A stretch of 64,000 nt of DNA. Source: Syncephalastrum monosporum B8922 (Eukaryota; Mucoromycota; Mucoromycetes; Mucorales; Syncephalastraceae). This document shows, piece after piece, positions 10,683 through 22,836 of the stretch. The number at the start of each line of letters is the position of its first letter. The first letter of the stretch is position 1. The position numbers and the translations under genes are program-made. The stretch covers positions 1 through 64,000 of the forward strand of contig JNEN01000859.1 of assembly GCA_000697355.1 (NCBI GenBank), read 5' to 3'. A model generated the notes under the pieces. That model did not search any database and had not been told where the DNA came from. It saw only the letters and a program-made list of their open reading frames with translations.

Positions 10683-11929
10683 CTACTTTGCGACAACAAT
10701 GATCAGGGCCAAGACACAGCCCACAACTGTCACAATTAGTAAAAGGCAGCACATATTTTTACGCGCACTCTTCTGATGGCGGTTGGCGGTGGTCAATTCG
10801 TCGGCGGCTTGTCGCGTGTTTTGTGCAATGTTGAGGACATTTCCATATATACTCTCTGATACGGTGATAATAAGTAGTGACGAGCGATAAGTACGTCGCA
10901 AAAAAAATGCGTAGAAACCAATGACTTACGAATGCCGCTCTCTTGCTCGTTGACGAGCATACCGAGATCACGAAAGATTTCATTCAACTCTGTGATGCCC
11001 TGCTCTATACCTCGAATTTCTCCTTCGCGTTCCGTGATCAGGACTTCATTATATTCGATCTCATTATCCAATGCTTGCAGCTGCATCCGCCGCTGGGAAT
11101 CGTCGACGAGGGGCGCAGTCTCTTGTAACTGAGTTTGCTGGTGGTGCTCTTGGTCTTCTTCGACACTGATTTTTGCGTATGTGTATGTGTATGTGTACAT
11201 GTTTGTGTGTGTGTGTGTATGTGTGTGTGTTAGTGGACCCGGTTCTCCTTTTTGTTTGCGTTTGATCCGAAACTTACGCAGCTTGGTTTTGGAGCATGAC
11301 ATTGGTTGCTTTGGCCTTGTCAATGTACTCGCGCTGTTTGCTCGCGCTGACGCGCTGGACGCGTTGGAAGTCACCGAGCACCTTCTGAAAGTCTTTGGAA
11401 AGTTTCTGCTGTTCCAATTTTCGCTGGCGCTAAACCATAGGAGACAATGAGTCGACGGTGTCATATTGGTCTAGATAAATACGTACGGCTCTCTTGGAGT
11501 CAGTGGATTGGTATTGAGCGAGCGACTTTATGTCTGCGGTTGAGTCCTTGATAAGTTCTCGTGTTGCCTCGGTGACGTCGTGTCTTTGAATAGTGTTAAA
11601 GCGAAACAGGGAACGGGTGAGGCTGCGGTTCTCCAACTTACAACTTGTTACGAATGTCGGTGGTATCGCGGGGTGTGCCGAGAAAGCTCACCAGCCGTTC
11701 AATGCTGGCAATGTTGCCGTTAATATGAAAGACTTGCTGTGATACTCTGACAGTCAGAGCTTTATAGTCGTTATCGTCGTCATCTATGGGCGTTTCGAAT
11801 GAGGCCAAGAACCAAGCCTTTAGACTGCGACTAATTACCCTGAAATGGAGGAGGACGCGCTTGGCGCGGACCACGGCCACCTGCTCCGCCTGAGCCGCCG
11901 AAGCCTTGTTCTAGATCGTTAAAGGACAT
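10683..11929 (-). CDS. PEP12: Endosomal Qa-SNARE, Pep12/syntaxin-7 like
   Basis: Six exons (11839-11929, 11642-11783, 11487-11583, 11278-11429, 10930-11165, 10683-10855) give 296 residues starting MSFNDLEQGF. The N-terminal part forms the three-helix Habc region (FHINGNIASIERLVSFLGT, then KLSKDFQKVLGDFQRVQR and ASKQREYIDKAK). The SNARE motif runs from about residue 185 (EREGEIRGIEQGITELNEI) with the zero-layer Gln in LVNEQESGIQSIYGN, and ends in a single C-terminal helix CCLLLIVTVVGCVLALIIVV, the tail anchor. Pep12-type syntaxins act in fusion of Golgi vesicles with prevacuolar/late endosomes. The sequence pattern fits Pep12 or syntaxin 7/12 better than plasma-membrane syntaxins; Vam3 cannot be excluded. 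Intron 4 carries a TG microsatellite. Confidence 0.9.
11177..11230 (+). repeat. TG microsatellite inside a SNARE-gene intron
   Basis: TGTATG and TGTGTG units fill most of the 112 bp intron between the exons at 11278-11429 and 10930-11165. On the coding strand it is a CA/TA-rich tract located before the acceptor AAAATCAG. Confidence 0.8.
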
Positions 11930-13300
11930 TTGTGTTTGGAAAAAGAAAAAGAAAAGGAAGAGGGAAAAAAGGTGTGTGTGTGTGCTACTTGGCGCTGCTT
12001 CGCTTTCCCCAATGCAACGAGAGGAAAAAAGGCCCGAAGCAACTTGTTGTCCAAATATGGCATGTTCACAAGGGCCGCTCAGTCGTCATTGTTCGCAAAG
12101 GTGACCTTTGTACTCAAAGTATCTGATATCCACAAGTTTGTAGAGCGAAACAAAGGGTGCTTCTATTGAAGTGATGCATACTGTATTCTTATTGATGACA
12201 GGTGAGCAAAAATCATCCATCAAGAAATGAAAATGACAGATAGATCAACGTCATACATACTACGTTGCTGGGTTTGGCAGTAAAACTAGTCGTGCGCTCA
12301 GGCACCTTACAGGCGCGCTTATCTCAAAATCTTATTAAAATCTGGCACATGGTCTCCTACATCTTTTCAAAGTTCGGGTAAAGCTCTCCTTCAGTAAAAT
12401 TCGGGAATGTATGGACATTACGTCGTAGGTTGGCGTACTGCCAGCATGGGAACGCCATCTGACCGAATGGGGTGTCCCGTTCTTTTCTACTTGACAAAAA
12501 TGCAGGCTGCTGACTACTGAGCTTTTTCATAATAAGTCTATGAGAACTCTGGCATGAAAGCTGTAGTGAACCTTCATTACCATACTGTTTTGGAGGTCTG
12601 TTTATCGTTAAATGTTTAGACATAAATCTTCGGATTTAACAAGAAAGGTAAGAGGAGATTTTAAGCTTTACCTCCACAGTCCTTAGCTATGTGCAAACCA
12701 GGTGACCTGACTTAACCAGCGAGTGATTGCCTTTCTTGAGGCTCCCGCCGATCACCATTATATGCGCATCATGTACAAAATTGCTGATGATCTGATGTGT
12801 TGAATAATTAAATCCCTGCAGCACGCTGTCACAGGAAGAAGTAGCAGTAAGTTAAATGCACTAGGGCAGACAAACACATAGGAAAAGATATGAGGAATAT
12901 ATAAAAGCGGATGGATCGACACTGCGTCTTTTTTTATCAGTCTCAGGTTTGGATGTGTCATGTGCCTTGGCGTAAAAAATAAAAAGAGATCTAGCTATTA
13001 GCGTAAAAGCATAGGAGAAACACAGATCATACATTGACAAGCGGTTGTCGTTTGAGGATTCTGAAGTTGAATGCACGGAAGCGTATGGCATGGTGAATGG
13101 GCCGGTAAACGGGGCGTAACCCAAGAGTGGGTGGCGGACTTTCAGGCTGTCACAAGCGCGTGTGTGGAGAGTGCACTGAAGGGGGGTTGGTGGAACCAAG
13201 GCTGTCGCCGGGCCGGGCGTCTCGTCAAGGAAAATAACAAACCCCCTTTGTCTTGCGACGCTTCCCCCTGCATCCAATTATAAAAATCCAAAGGACCCAC
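11930..13300. other. Spacer with one repeat-family fragment
   Basis: Next to the SNARE gene the plus strand is purine-rich (11930-11975), i.e. a pyrimidine-rich leader on the minus strand. On the minus strand 12623-12357 an open frame of 88 codons reads RPPKQYGNEGSLQLSCQSSH and ends FTEGELYPNFEKM. It has a protein-like look but no start context, splice partners or recognised family, and may be a scrap of a repeat-family gene. The rest shows no gene. Confidence 0.35.
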
Positions 13301-13629
13301 CCTCACTCTCGCTCACATTCACCCACATACACACATACGCACATACAATACTCACACATTTACACGTACACACGTATACGCACGCACGCAACACGCAACA
13401 CGCACTGCAGTCTATTCCTTGGCGCCATCTTTTATTTCTTTTCTCTTTCTTTTCTCTCTCCCCGCCACTCCACCTTTTTCCTTTCTTTTTTTCTTTACTG
13501 TCAAAGCTTCTTTTTAAATTACTACTACTTTTCTATACTCTCTCCTCCTTTCTCTTTCTTTTGTTTTTTCTCTTCGTTTATACACACTCACGTTCAATCA
13601 TACACGTCAAACATCCCAGCCGTCGCGGC
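13301..13629 (+). promoter_or_regulatory. CA-rich then CT-rich leader
   Basis: CACA/TACA repeats (about 13309-13400) are followed by a strong CT-rich tract (13430-13570) reaching to 60 bp before the ATG at 13630. CT blocks just upstream of the start are common at highly transcribed fungal promoters. No TATA box was placed. Confidence 0.45.
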
Positions 13630-16600
13630 ATGAATACCAACAGCAACCAAGCATCCTCCACGTTACAATCACCCGTTGTCGTCCAGCAAGGTACATTACC
13701 AACCTATCACCCTTACCGACACGTACCATCCTCTATTTGCACATATACACACAGAGTTCGTTTGACGAGACGAATGCTTACCTCATGTATTATTTCGCAG
13801 CGACACCAGCGCCCGTCACAGTGGGGGCAACGATGATCCACGAAGACAACAGCCACAGTCGCAATACCAACACTCCCACCAACGCCCATCCTGCTCGTGG
13901 CGTTCACAGCAGCAGCAGTAGCAACAGTAGCATCAGTAGTCGCGACGATGAAGAAGATGATAGTAGGAGCAGCATCAGCAGCAGTAAGTTTTCTGAGTAT
14001 GCATATTTATTTTGACTGTTCAGACTCACGCGACGAGGAAAAAGATTTGTTTGAGCATCGGGAGGTTGCCGAGGCGGAAGATATGTGTAACCGGCAAGAT
14101 GGTCGAGCCACCAGCGCTTCAGTGCCACCAGCGGACTTTTGTGACAATAGCAGCCATACCAGTAGCACCAGTGGTGGCGGCAGCAAAAGCAGCAACAACC
14201 TCCTTGCTGGCTTGACTGAGACACCACATAACAACGCCAGCAACGGCAACGGCAACATCAATAGCACCAACCGACGTCCACGCACCAGCTGTAGTGGCAA
14301 AAAGAAAATGTCGGATGTGAAACGCACTAAATCCAATGCATCTTCCTGCTCCTCCTCTTCGTCCTTGTCTGCCAATTTGCCCCCATCTTCTGTGACACGC
14401 AGCAGCAGCAGAACGAACAAACTCTCCAGTCAACACCAAATGCAACAGCAGCACCATCACCATCATTCTCGCTTCACGACCGATGTTACCCGCCCTTCAT
14501 CTACTGCCACTTCGGATATTGTCCGGACCGATGAAATCGCCCTTTTCATGCGCAACAAAAAGCGCTACTCCCAGTCCGATCTGAAGCCTATCCCGCCTGC
14601 TCCTGGCGGATGGGATGAACCAGATCGCATAGTCCCTTGGGACAAAACAGCCGATCATGACTTCTCCTCCTCTTTGCCCGTCAAATCCAATGCGTGGAAA
14701 AACGTGAGCTGGATTCATGAGGTAGATGCCTCTCAGCCCTCCTCTTCATCTTATGATAAGCCGACACGACCCCTCAAGCAGCGGCCAATTTCCGAGCCCA
14801 ATATTCGAGCCCAGCATCTTCGCCCACCATCCTCCAATACAAAAACAACAAGCTCCTCCTCCTCTAGTGTGGCTTCGGCTGCCCCATCCAATGCACCAGC
14901 AAATGCGCATCGAAAGGAGCGCCCATGCTCGCTTGAGCTGTCGGATTGTTCCGCCTTTCGCCCTCTTTTATACGCACAGCAAAAGCAACACACAGCTCCC
15001 CAACCGCCTTCATCACAACTACCCCCCTTCCGTATGCGCAGCAGTTCGCATCATGAGCTTCAGCTCAAGCCAGTGAAAGGTAAAAGGATCATAAGACAAA
15101 CCGTACGCGACTTTGTGAATACTTATTGATGTTCCTTTTTTTTTAGACATGCATCCAGCCGCCAATGATGCAGCTGTCGGACGCCTTCCGTCCAAAATCT
15201 CTACCGACACGAGCAAATTTCATTCGCTCGTTCCACCCCCGGAAAGTCCGCGTTCCTTCCTGGATACGCCGTCCCTCTGGCCGGATGGTTTTCTTGGTCG
15301 GAAACGCGCTCCCCACAGTGCTACGGCTGCCGTTGACATGAGCCGGTCGGCGTTTGAAGACAGCTTTGCCAATGATACGATCCATCCTCCGTGGAAAACA
15401 CCCAGCCAGGATTGGCAAAGGACTCCTAAAGGTACGTCGCCCGAAACAAAAAGGGCGAAACAGGCTGAAATTGATTCATTGTTAAATTCCATTTGATTAG
15501 GCGCTTCGCCTGCCCATAATTGCTGGGGACCTATCTCTCCCTTATCACCACCGTGGCATCACCCGCTCGACGAATCTCGGAATGCAACACCCGAGGTGCG
15601 GCGCTGGGACGCGCCGGCTGACCATGGCTGGGAAGATCGATTTGCTAGTATCCTCCGCGTCGTTGACGATGAGTGCAACACGCCTGCCACCACTGCCACC
15701 ACAGTCTCTTCTGCCTCTTCTCTCAGTAGACCCTTTCATCCTCCTCCTCCGCCTTCGACGACAACCAGCAACAGCAGCAGCGGTAACCATAACAATAATA
15801 GTCATAATGAAGCTGCGGCTGCGTCTGCCATGGCGGCTGCGTCTGCACCCTGGCCATCCGCACCAGGCACGACACACTCCAAAAACCGACTCCACCATCA
15901 TCAGGATGGCTTTCTCGTGGCGAACGCCCAGCTGCTGCAAAACATTGTGCAGACAGGCAGCATGGGCTGCCGGCACTGCGGCTCCGGCACCCATACCGCC
16001 GCACGCGACTGTCCGTACATCCCTCTGCTCAATCCGAGTGATGCGTGGCTTGCTTTGAAAGAGAGCGGCCAGCGAGGCGACACACGCGCGTTCCTGCGTG
16101 CGCTCGATATCTACTCCAAGTCACGACCGACCGAGACGCTGCCCACAGTGGCGCAACAACTCCACCAGGCTAGAAGTCTGCTTCATCTGATTGCTATCCG
16201 TCAGCAGCAGCAGCAACTTCCGACCACCACGCTCCTCATTGACCTCCAAGGCATCACTCGCAAACATTACAGGGTCATCGTGGCCAGTCTTGCAGATAAG
16301 CACCGCGTACCTGGCTTCCCGACGTCTCTTGAGCAGAACTTGGCACGTTTGGCCGAGGCGGGCTTCCCACGCGACCTGACCGACATGGCGACGTGCCTTC
16401 TTTGCGACCAGACAGGCCACTGGGCCAAGGACTGTGTCTACAACACGTCGCATGCTGCCATGGCCAGCATTCGCCGGGCAAGCGATCCTGTAGGGGGCAG
16501 CAAACGACACCATCCGCTTCACCAGTTACACCCAAATTTTCAGCAACCACACCAACAACAGCAGCAACAACTGCAGCAGCAGCAGCAGCAGCAGCAGTCA

Positions 16601-16663
16601 TATCCCGTGCTTAATATGGATGAATCCCGCCATTTGTATCTCAGTGGTGCTGTTCCGCTCTGA
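13630..16663 (+). CDS. 915-residue Ser-rich protein with two CCHC zinc knuckles
   Basis: Exons 13630-13690, 13801-13983, 14024-15079, 15147-15431 and 15501-16663 keep frame across four introns. The first 550 residues are low-complexity (Ser, Asn, His, Gln) with a few ordered islands: RNKKRYSQSDLKPIPPAPGG, WKNVSWIHEVD, SLWPDGFLGRKRAPHS and FEDSFANDTIHPPWKTP, repeated short motifs that could bind partners. The C-terminal third has a zinc knuckle CRHCGSGTHTAARDC, a helical block (AWLALKESGQRGDTRAFLRA; LIDLQGITRKHYRVIVASL), a second knuckle CLLCDQTGHWAKDC and a poly-Gln end. The second knuckle has standard CX2CX4HX4C spacing; the first has five residues before the last Cys. CCHC knuckles usually bind single-stranded RNA or DNA. 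I do not recognise a characterised homologue. Confidence 0.8.
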
Positions 16664-17259
16664 AGATGTCATGGAAGCAACAAGAGACTCAAACCACAAT
16701 GAAAAAAAAATATTATTGCTATACAACATACTCATGCATGCACGGGACATGCATAAAACTAAAGCTACCATCATATACAGAGCTTTGATGCAGAGCGCTT
16801 TTGACATATCTTACTCTACCAAGACAGTCAAAGTTCGTCTGGAATAGAGACCACAGTGTATTTCAGTGCTTTTCGGATACGGATTGCTACTTTTAATTAC
16901 TGCGCGAGGTCAACGGCAGTGAATGGCATCCATGTTTTCATAGGATGGGTGCAGGTGATGCCGTCATGACAAAAGATACAAGAGTTGCTATGATTGATTG
17001 ATTGACTTCAACTGGTGGACCTACCTCGCTAATATTCAGGTGTCTACACGTTCCTTCACTCTCGTGGATCATCCTTGGGTCTGTGCCCTCTGAGCGTTAC
17101 AATCAATGTCCTGCCAAGGGTTTATATCAAGATAAACTGATAGACTGCACTCCACAGATCATGTATTAACAGGTCAACGTTCTGCTCATTGCTGCCGTCC
17201 CTTTTTTTTTCTTCTGTTAAATGCCATTGCACCATGGGTAAAGCACATCAGCAGCAGCA
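16664..17259. other. Spacer with no gene seen
   Basis: It covers the 3' flank of the zinc-knuckle gene and about 400 bp of mixed sequence with stops in all frames and no convincing splice pairs. Confidence 0.45.
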
Positions 17260-19560
17260 ACTGTTATAGAAATTTCTTCGTATCATTATCACTATTCCAC
17301 CAGGTTTTCAAGCGATCTTGTGCACTCCCGCAGCCTACAGTTTGAGTAGATACACTCCTGGTCGGCGTACTTACTCGCTTCGTTCGTTTGATACGCTTCG
17401 CACAGGAAAATTGGCCTGGAGAAGTGATTGATCGACTGGCGCAGCACCTCAAGCGTCATACGAATGTGTCTTCATCTTCTCCAAATGCAAGTAAAGCGCA
17501 CAAGAAGAAGAAGAAAAGATGCATATGAAAATTCCTGATGAATTTGTGCAGAAGGTGAGCCCAACCAAGGTCCTTCCTCTCCTGTGGAAGCAACCCAAAT
17601 CGGACTTGAAGTGCAATTCGCGATGCAATTGGGAACGAACAGACATGAACTTCTTGACGAATTGCGTATTTCTTGACGAGTCTGCCTTTGACATCAACAT
17701 GAAGCGCGCAAAAGCCGGGCCCAGAAAAGGTACTCCAGCTATTCTTTTCCGACCTACAACAATAACCATGCTTCCACCATGTCGGCTTCGCCAAAACCTT
17801 TATAGATCCTCTCCCTGCACAGTGTCTCCCTGCTTTGATCATCACGTATAGATCAAGATGCAGTAAGGTTGGTGTTCATTGGTATCCTCCTGACACTGTG
17901 TTACAAGCGCGATTGTAGAATGTCTCTGTCAATACTGATCCGGTCTTTAGCATACTCATGCCGTCCATGGTATTTCCTGTTGTTAATGCTGGTCAAGCGG
18001 CACTGCACGGCCTGTTTACTGGGAGCTACCTTATATCAGCGTTATCTACTGCTTTGATGGGCCTTTGATATATTACTCTGTATTAAATTGCTCTTGAACG
18101 TTCCTTGTGATGTGTTATAGGGTGACACCAGATGCTGCTGTTTTCTCAGTCTTACGCGCTCAGGATCAAAATCCCATGGCCAGGCGTCTGCTTCGCTTTT
18201 GGGTCTGCCATCTCTGACGCGTGGTGCTTACTGCCGTGGACAGAACAAGGATCGCTTGGCCAAACGCGTTGCATCGCAGTCAGACTGGACCACGGTCACC
18301 GCTTTTACTTTTGGAAAAGGTACGTGCCCCAATCTCTCGATCATTCCGGATCTTCTTCTTCAAATACAATTCGCTCAGACGGATCTCGCTTTTGCAACCC
18401 GCTGAAGGCGAAATGAAAGCCATGCTGGGCGCTCATTGAACCAAGATGACGATGGGTGCCGAGTATCACGCGCAAATAGCCTTGAATGGTCACCACCTTG
18501 CACTGATTTTTTTTTCTTGTTTCTCCTTCTTTCTAGTCTCCATTTACAAGCTCTCTTTCCTGTAGTCTTGCGACAAGGATCTTTGTGTTATGGCAGCAAG
18601 CATTGAGAGACACCAGCAAAGGTACGTCCCTGAGTTATAATCATGCAGATTCCGACCACTTGTACCTCGAGTCCGGCAACACAAGCCGCACAACATCAGC
18701 ACACTGACAAAAAAGCAGCACTCACTCTTTGCTGATGGCCACTCCACCATTCATGGATACACATCAGAACAGGTAATTCACCACATCCATTCATGCACAG
18801 AAATTGATCCATCACTGTTTATCATCCCCAGCCAAGCCGCCACACAGCAGACAGGCTTCTCACCACCTTTCCATCCGACTGCCATCCACCCTGTTAGGTG
18901 ACAACGGACATGTACAAGTACCAGCACTACAATACAGTGCTTCGATACCAAGCTATTTCCGTGTTCATTTTTTAACCAATCAGCTCCAAGGTCAACCTAG
19001 TCCCAGGTCCCAATCCAAGTCCATACCGGGTGCTTTAAACAGTATTTGATACGATGTGGAATGTCTTAAAAGTTCTGTGTCGGCGCCCATTTGGTGACAC
19101 GTTGCAGCAAATGTCTCGTGGACAGCATGGTTGTTCCTTTGGATACATCCATGTACGTGAGTTCGCCATGTCCTAATCTGTCCGGCGCCAGGCTGAAGGT
19201 CAAGTTGTGATCGTGAAAAGGAGGGACTATGCGTGATCGCTTGGTGTCCTCTTCATTGTCCTGGGAATTGCTTTTTCGCTCATGAGGCAGTGTCGTGCTC
19301 TCTTCAAGAGTATTTGTGAGTATCGCTGCTGCTGTCCCTGTTGCTTTTGCTTTTTTGTGTATGTGTCTCCATTACAGCGATCTCTGTGGAAGGGAGATGA
19401 CAGGCACTTGGCTTGACCTACATTCCGGTTGCTACTGCAGGCAAACCGTGGGATCGACTTCCATGAGTTGCAGCTTGTTCTTTGCATATACATATTATTA
19501 CTGTATGCATAAATGTGTGCATGCAGCAGTAATCATGTTTATTAGACGGTAAAGTAGTTA
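17260..19560 (+). pseudogene. Splice-rich, probably degraded multi-exon gene
   Basis: Several plus-strand pieces look like exons with good borders but could not be joined into one protein. Examples: about 17411-17500 (acceptor CTTCGCACAG, then ENWPGEVIDRLAQHLKRH), 18155-18312 (acceptor TTTTCTCAG, SGSKSHGQASASLLGLPSL and QSDWTTVTAFTFGK, donor GTACGT at 18320, next acceptor CGCTCAG about 59 bp on), 18600-18770 (HSLFADGHSTIHGYTSEQ, donor GTAATT), 18830-19050, and a hydrophobic segment VLFIVLGIAFSL near 19270 followed by donor GTGAGT and acceptor CCATTACAG. The content (Ser-rich, one membrane helix) would suit a surface protein. A transposase relic sits between the first and later pieces, so I treat it as a pseudogene. 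Confidence 0.3.
17560..17770 (+). mobile_element. Short relic of an IS630/Tc1-like transposase
   Basis: The frame reads NWERTDMNFLTNCVFLDESA, then FDINMKRAKAGPRKGTPAI, the block around the first catalytic Asp, nearly identical to the relic at 32.4 kb. It breaks off after the equivalent of the basic turn; the second Asp and the Glu are missing. Confidence 0.75.
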
Positions 19561-21687
19561 TGTTTTGGCGTGGTAAGGTAATAGGATGGGTAGTGTTCGG
19601 CGTCTTGCATTCAGTTTAGGTGTGATTTATGCAATGCGTAATGAGACGACTCTGCCTGTGAATCTGTGATCTACAGAAACAAGGCAAAAGCACACCATTC
19701 AAGAAAACAAAAGGTTGAGGATCCTCGAGAAACTCTTTTTTTTCAAACCATCGTAAGCAGCAAGAAAAGAAAGCAAAGATTTCGTAAAAGAGTGACACAA
19801 AAGACGCGTCGCGCTGTGCATGAAAACCAAAAAAAAAAAAAATTACCCGCCTTTTCTTCTCTGTATTGCTCTTTATCATTTTTACTATTGCATAAAAAAA
19901 AAGAATGGGTGCCTCTTAGCCGTCCTACCCGAAGGTAGTCCGTTGCCCGAGGACCATCGCTTGGAGATGGGCACCCGTCGATCCTCTTCCACCCTTTGGG
20001 ATTATCGTGCCCAAACCGGAACCCGTCTACAGCCCTGACCACGGGGCCTCTTGGGAAGTGGCCCACACTTTCCTCCCTGTTTACCTTATATACAAGCCCG
20101 GTAGTTAAAGGTAGGAGTCGGCTTGTCTGCTTCATCGGGTCCGGGGCCTGCCGGGCCCAAGATGCCCTCCGCAAATTGAATAAAGAAAAGAAAAGAAAAG
20201 CGAAGAGGCGGAAAAAAAGACGCGTTTATATAGTTTTTGGACACCTGAGAGTGAAAAAAATGCTACCTGTAGCCAATGAGGTCTCAATATTTTTCACTCT
20301 CAGGAGTCAGGTGAGAATGACGCGTGTGAGTGTGAGTGTTGCGGCGGGTGCTGTGGTGGGTGGGTGAAAAGAAAAGAAGTGAAAGAGTCCCCGGTGAACA
20401 GGAAGTAGACATTACAATGATTCTATGGCAATCTGAGTATCGGAGAAACCGTGTAACACCGCTCTATTGTGCCTAGAATAAAGTTTGAGTTGCTACACGT
20501 CGTGTACTGTTTGCATGCATACAAATACACTGTACACGAAATAAGTTGGTTACAAAGTGCTGTACTGTATAATGTTTTGTATTGCGCTTGCACAGAGCAG
20601 CTCCACCAGAAGTCTTGGTGCGTCACGTATCATGTAAACTACGGGGATGATGTGGTCTGTGCGTTGTACTATATTTGTCTGAACACAAGCTTCCGCTCCA
20701 ATAACAAGACGTCCAATGGTTTCTGTCTCACATATCAATATCAGCAAAGTCCAAGGCTACGTGGCATGCATGGAATGCGTGCTATACTATGCAATCGTGT
20801 CGACAATAACACGCACGGCGAACATCCGCAGCCACTGCACAAAACTTAATCAGCAAGACTATCGAATGCTTATACGAGATTACACATGCGGTGCAAATGT
20901 CGAGCAGATCAATGGTTGACAATCATAACCGTCCGCTAGTGAGTAGCTTGCTCGCTTGTAATTACTACCGTCGTACCGTCTGGATGCTATTGAAAATGGG
21001 TATTGAAACCTCGTATACGGACGGCCCAATGGAAACGATGCCATATGCAGAAACACACTCCGGGAACAGCGTAGGACGAAGAGGGTGCAATTGCGCGGGC
21101 ATTGCTCTTCTATGGCTCTGTCAAGCATCGACGAAGCTCACATTTCACTGAGGTCCCGACGTTTACAGCCAAACTCATCTTTGCTCAACGTGTTGTTTAG
21201 ATCATCGGACATGGTAGACGCACAGATACATATAGTCCCTTTCTAAAGATCTATTATCCTACGAACCAGTAGGTAGCATCAGCTATCAGCAGATGCATAC
21301 GCAGTACAAGCCCCAAGACAGTAAGAGCAGGCCAGTTATATGACGCGCTATCCAGCGGACGCACTTGTTTCACTCAGTAGATTGGCCTACAGCTCCACAT
21401 ACACTAATAAGATGCTTGTACTGTTTACACTACACTCTGCTTTGGAAGAGGTGTGCTTGTAATCACAAAAACTGATTTTTGGTGGATATCACTCCTGATA
21501 TATTTACTCTGCGAGCAGACACCATAGACATACGTCGATGCGTCGGGAAATCATATCAGCTGCTTGCATCTCATACCGCATGGATCAACCATTATCATGT
21601 CTCATCTCTTTCTGTAAGTATAATGTATTTACGCTGAGCTTCACGGGAAAAAAATAAGAAAGGAAGATGCCGTGTCAATCAAAGAGA
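19561..21687. other. Gene-poor spacer
   Basis: No gene was resolved. 19900-20160 is more GC-rich than its surroundings with uninterrupted frames on both strands but no recognisable motif. A hairpin lies at 20242-20313. 20890-21150 has an 86-codon plus-strand frame with a Cys-rich end (GRRGCNCAGIALLWLCQ) that I could not assign. Confidence 0.4.
20242..20313. repeat. Inverted repeat with a 15 bp perfect stem
   Basis: CCTGAGAGTGAAAAA at 20244-20258 is the exact reverse complement of TTTTTCACTCTCAGG at 20290-20304, with a 31 bp loop. The outer CACCTGA (20242-20248) also has TCAGGTG at 20307-20313. A TATATAG sits at about 20227. It may be a decayed small inverted-repeat transposon or a transcribed hairpin. 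Confidence 0.7.
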
Positions 21688-22566
21688 TCAATAAGGCGGG
21701 GGAGCTTCTGAGGACCTGTTCTGGGCATCAGTAGATCCACTCGTACTGTCCGCAGGTGGCTGATAAACCGGAAGGGGTTCATGGTGTGGGGGTACGCCAG
21801 AGTATTCTGAGCATATCTATGAGTATTACAGGATCACTTCAAGGTAGCTATTCTTGTTACCTCCATAGCGTTCCTGTAAGCTTCGATAGGTATTGGCAAA
21901 ATCAATGGCACCTAGCACCAAATATAGTATAAGGCAGAGAGCTCTTTTTCTATGACTCTTGCTTACCTCCTTCGCGGAACGTCAGAGTCAATGGACCCGG
22001 TTTTGGCATGCCACCTCCTGGAACCTATATACGGATAGGATGCATGAGTAGCTGCTGATATCGAATAGCAAGCAAGTGGACGTACTGGGAGTACGATGGC
22101 AGTAATATAGTTGGCCTTGAACCAGGGTTGCTCAAGGTGCCAATTCTTGAACTGGCTAAAGGGTATACTCAAGGATTTCATCACGCTATTTTGTTGGTCC
22201 TTGGCTACAAAGACGATCTTGGGTAACAGCATAAGTTATTGTTCATCAACCTACAGTAAGACTTACTCTTTGATTGGACAAGAAGACAGTACCCGTGCTA
22301 GTGTATTCATCCCTGACCATTTTACTATCAGATACAGCTGCAACGCCAGAGAGCTGACTTACCCACATGTAGGAAAAGGTATCTCACTATTCCATATATG
22401 CGTGTCAATACGAAATAAAGCCAAGAGATGACAGTGGACTGCCTTACTTTCCACCACGGCAATCGAGGTTGGCCTGAACGGAATGCTGACTCAAGAGAAA
22501 CTTTTCATTGGGGAGTGGAACGGGTGCATCACCAGCCGGGTTCAACATGGCCCAGTTGAAGCTCAT
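21688..22566 (-). CDS. WBP2-like GRAM-domain protein with C-terminal PPPY
   Basis: Seven exons (22448-22566, 22363-22386, 22267-22324, 22086-22217, 21967-22024, 21861-21911, 21688-21806) give 186 residues. It begins MSFNWAMLNPAGDAPVPLPN and has the WBP2/GRAM pattern: TGTVFLSNQRIVFVAKDQQ, SIPFSQFKNWHLEQPWFKAN, LPVPGGGMPKPGPLTLTFRE and GGAIDFANTYRSLQERYG. The tail is Pro/Ser-rich and the last four residues are PPPY, a PY motif that binds WW domains such as those of Rsp5/Nedd4 ubiquitin ligases. In animals WBP2 is a WW-binding adaptor and coactivator; fungal relatives are largely uncharacterised. I chose the last acceptor (GCTCAG) because it keeps the frame into the PY tail; an earlier acceptor would give a short end without it. 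A 24-nt exon is unusual but in phase. Confidence 0.85.
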
Positions 22567-22836
22567 GGTGCGTACGAATGTTGTAGTTTTATTTGTAGAA
22601 CAGACGAGAAAAAAAAGAAATCTGTTTGAATCAGCGGCATTGGAAACGCATGCGACGCATGAACATTTTCTGCCGCCGCCCATCGCCTACTTTTTTACTT
22701 GAAATACATAAATACATATTCCATGTGCTGCGGTAAAGGAACAGCGCAGCTTGTCCATGTACACGAGGATGGGTTAAGACGACAAAAGGATTCTTTAATG
22801 ACTATGAGAAAAAAAAATCCACTAATTGGTATCAAT

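Noticed and set aside
13253..13633. 126-codon frame in the leader of the zinc-knuckle gene
   Set aside because: It is a translation of the CA- and CT-rich leader (His/Thr then Ser/Phe runs) and overlaps the real start at 13630.
19820..20174. A 143-codon minus-strand frame in a GC-rich patch
   Set aside because: The frame is open on both strands because of composition, has no splice sites or recognisable motif, and ends in a poly-A derived Phe run.
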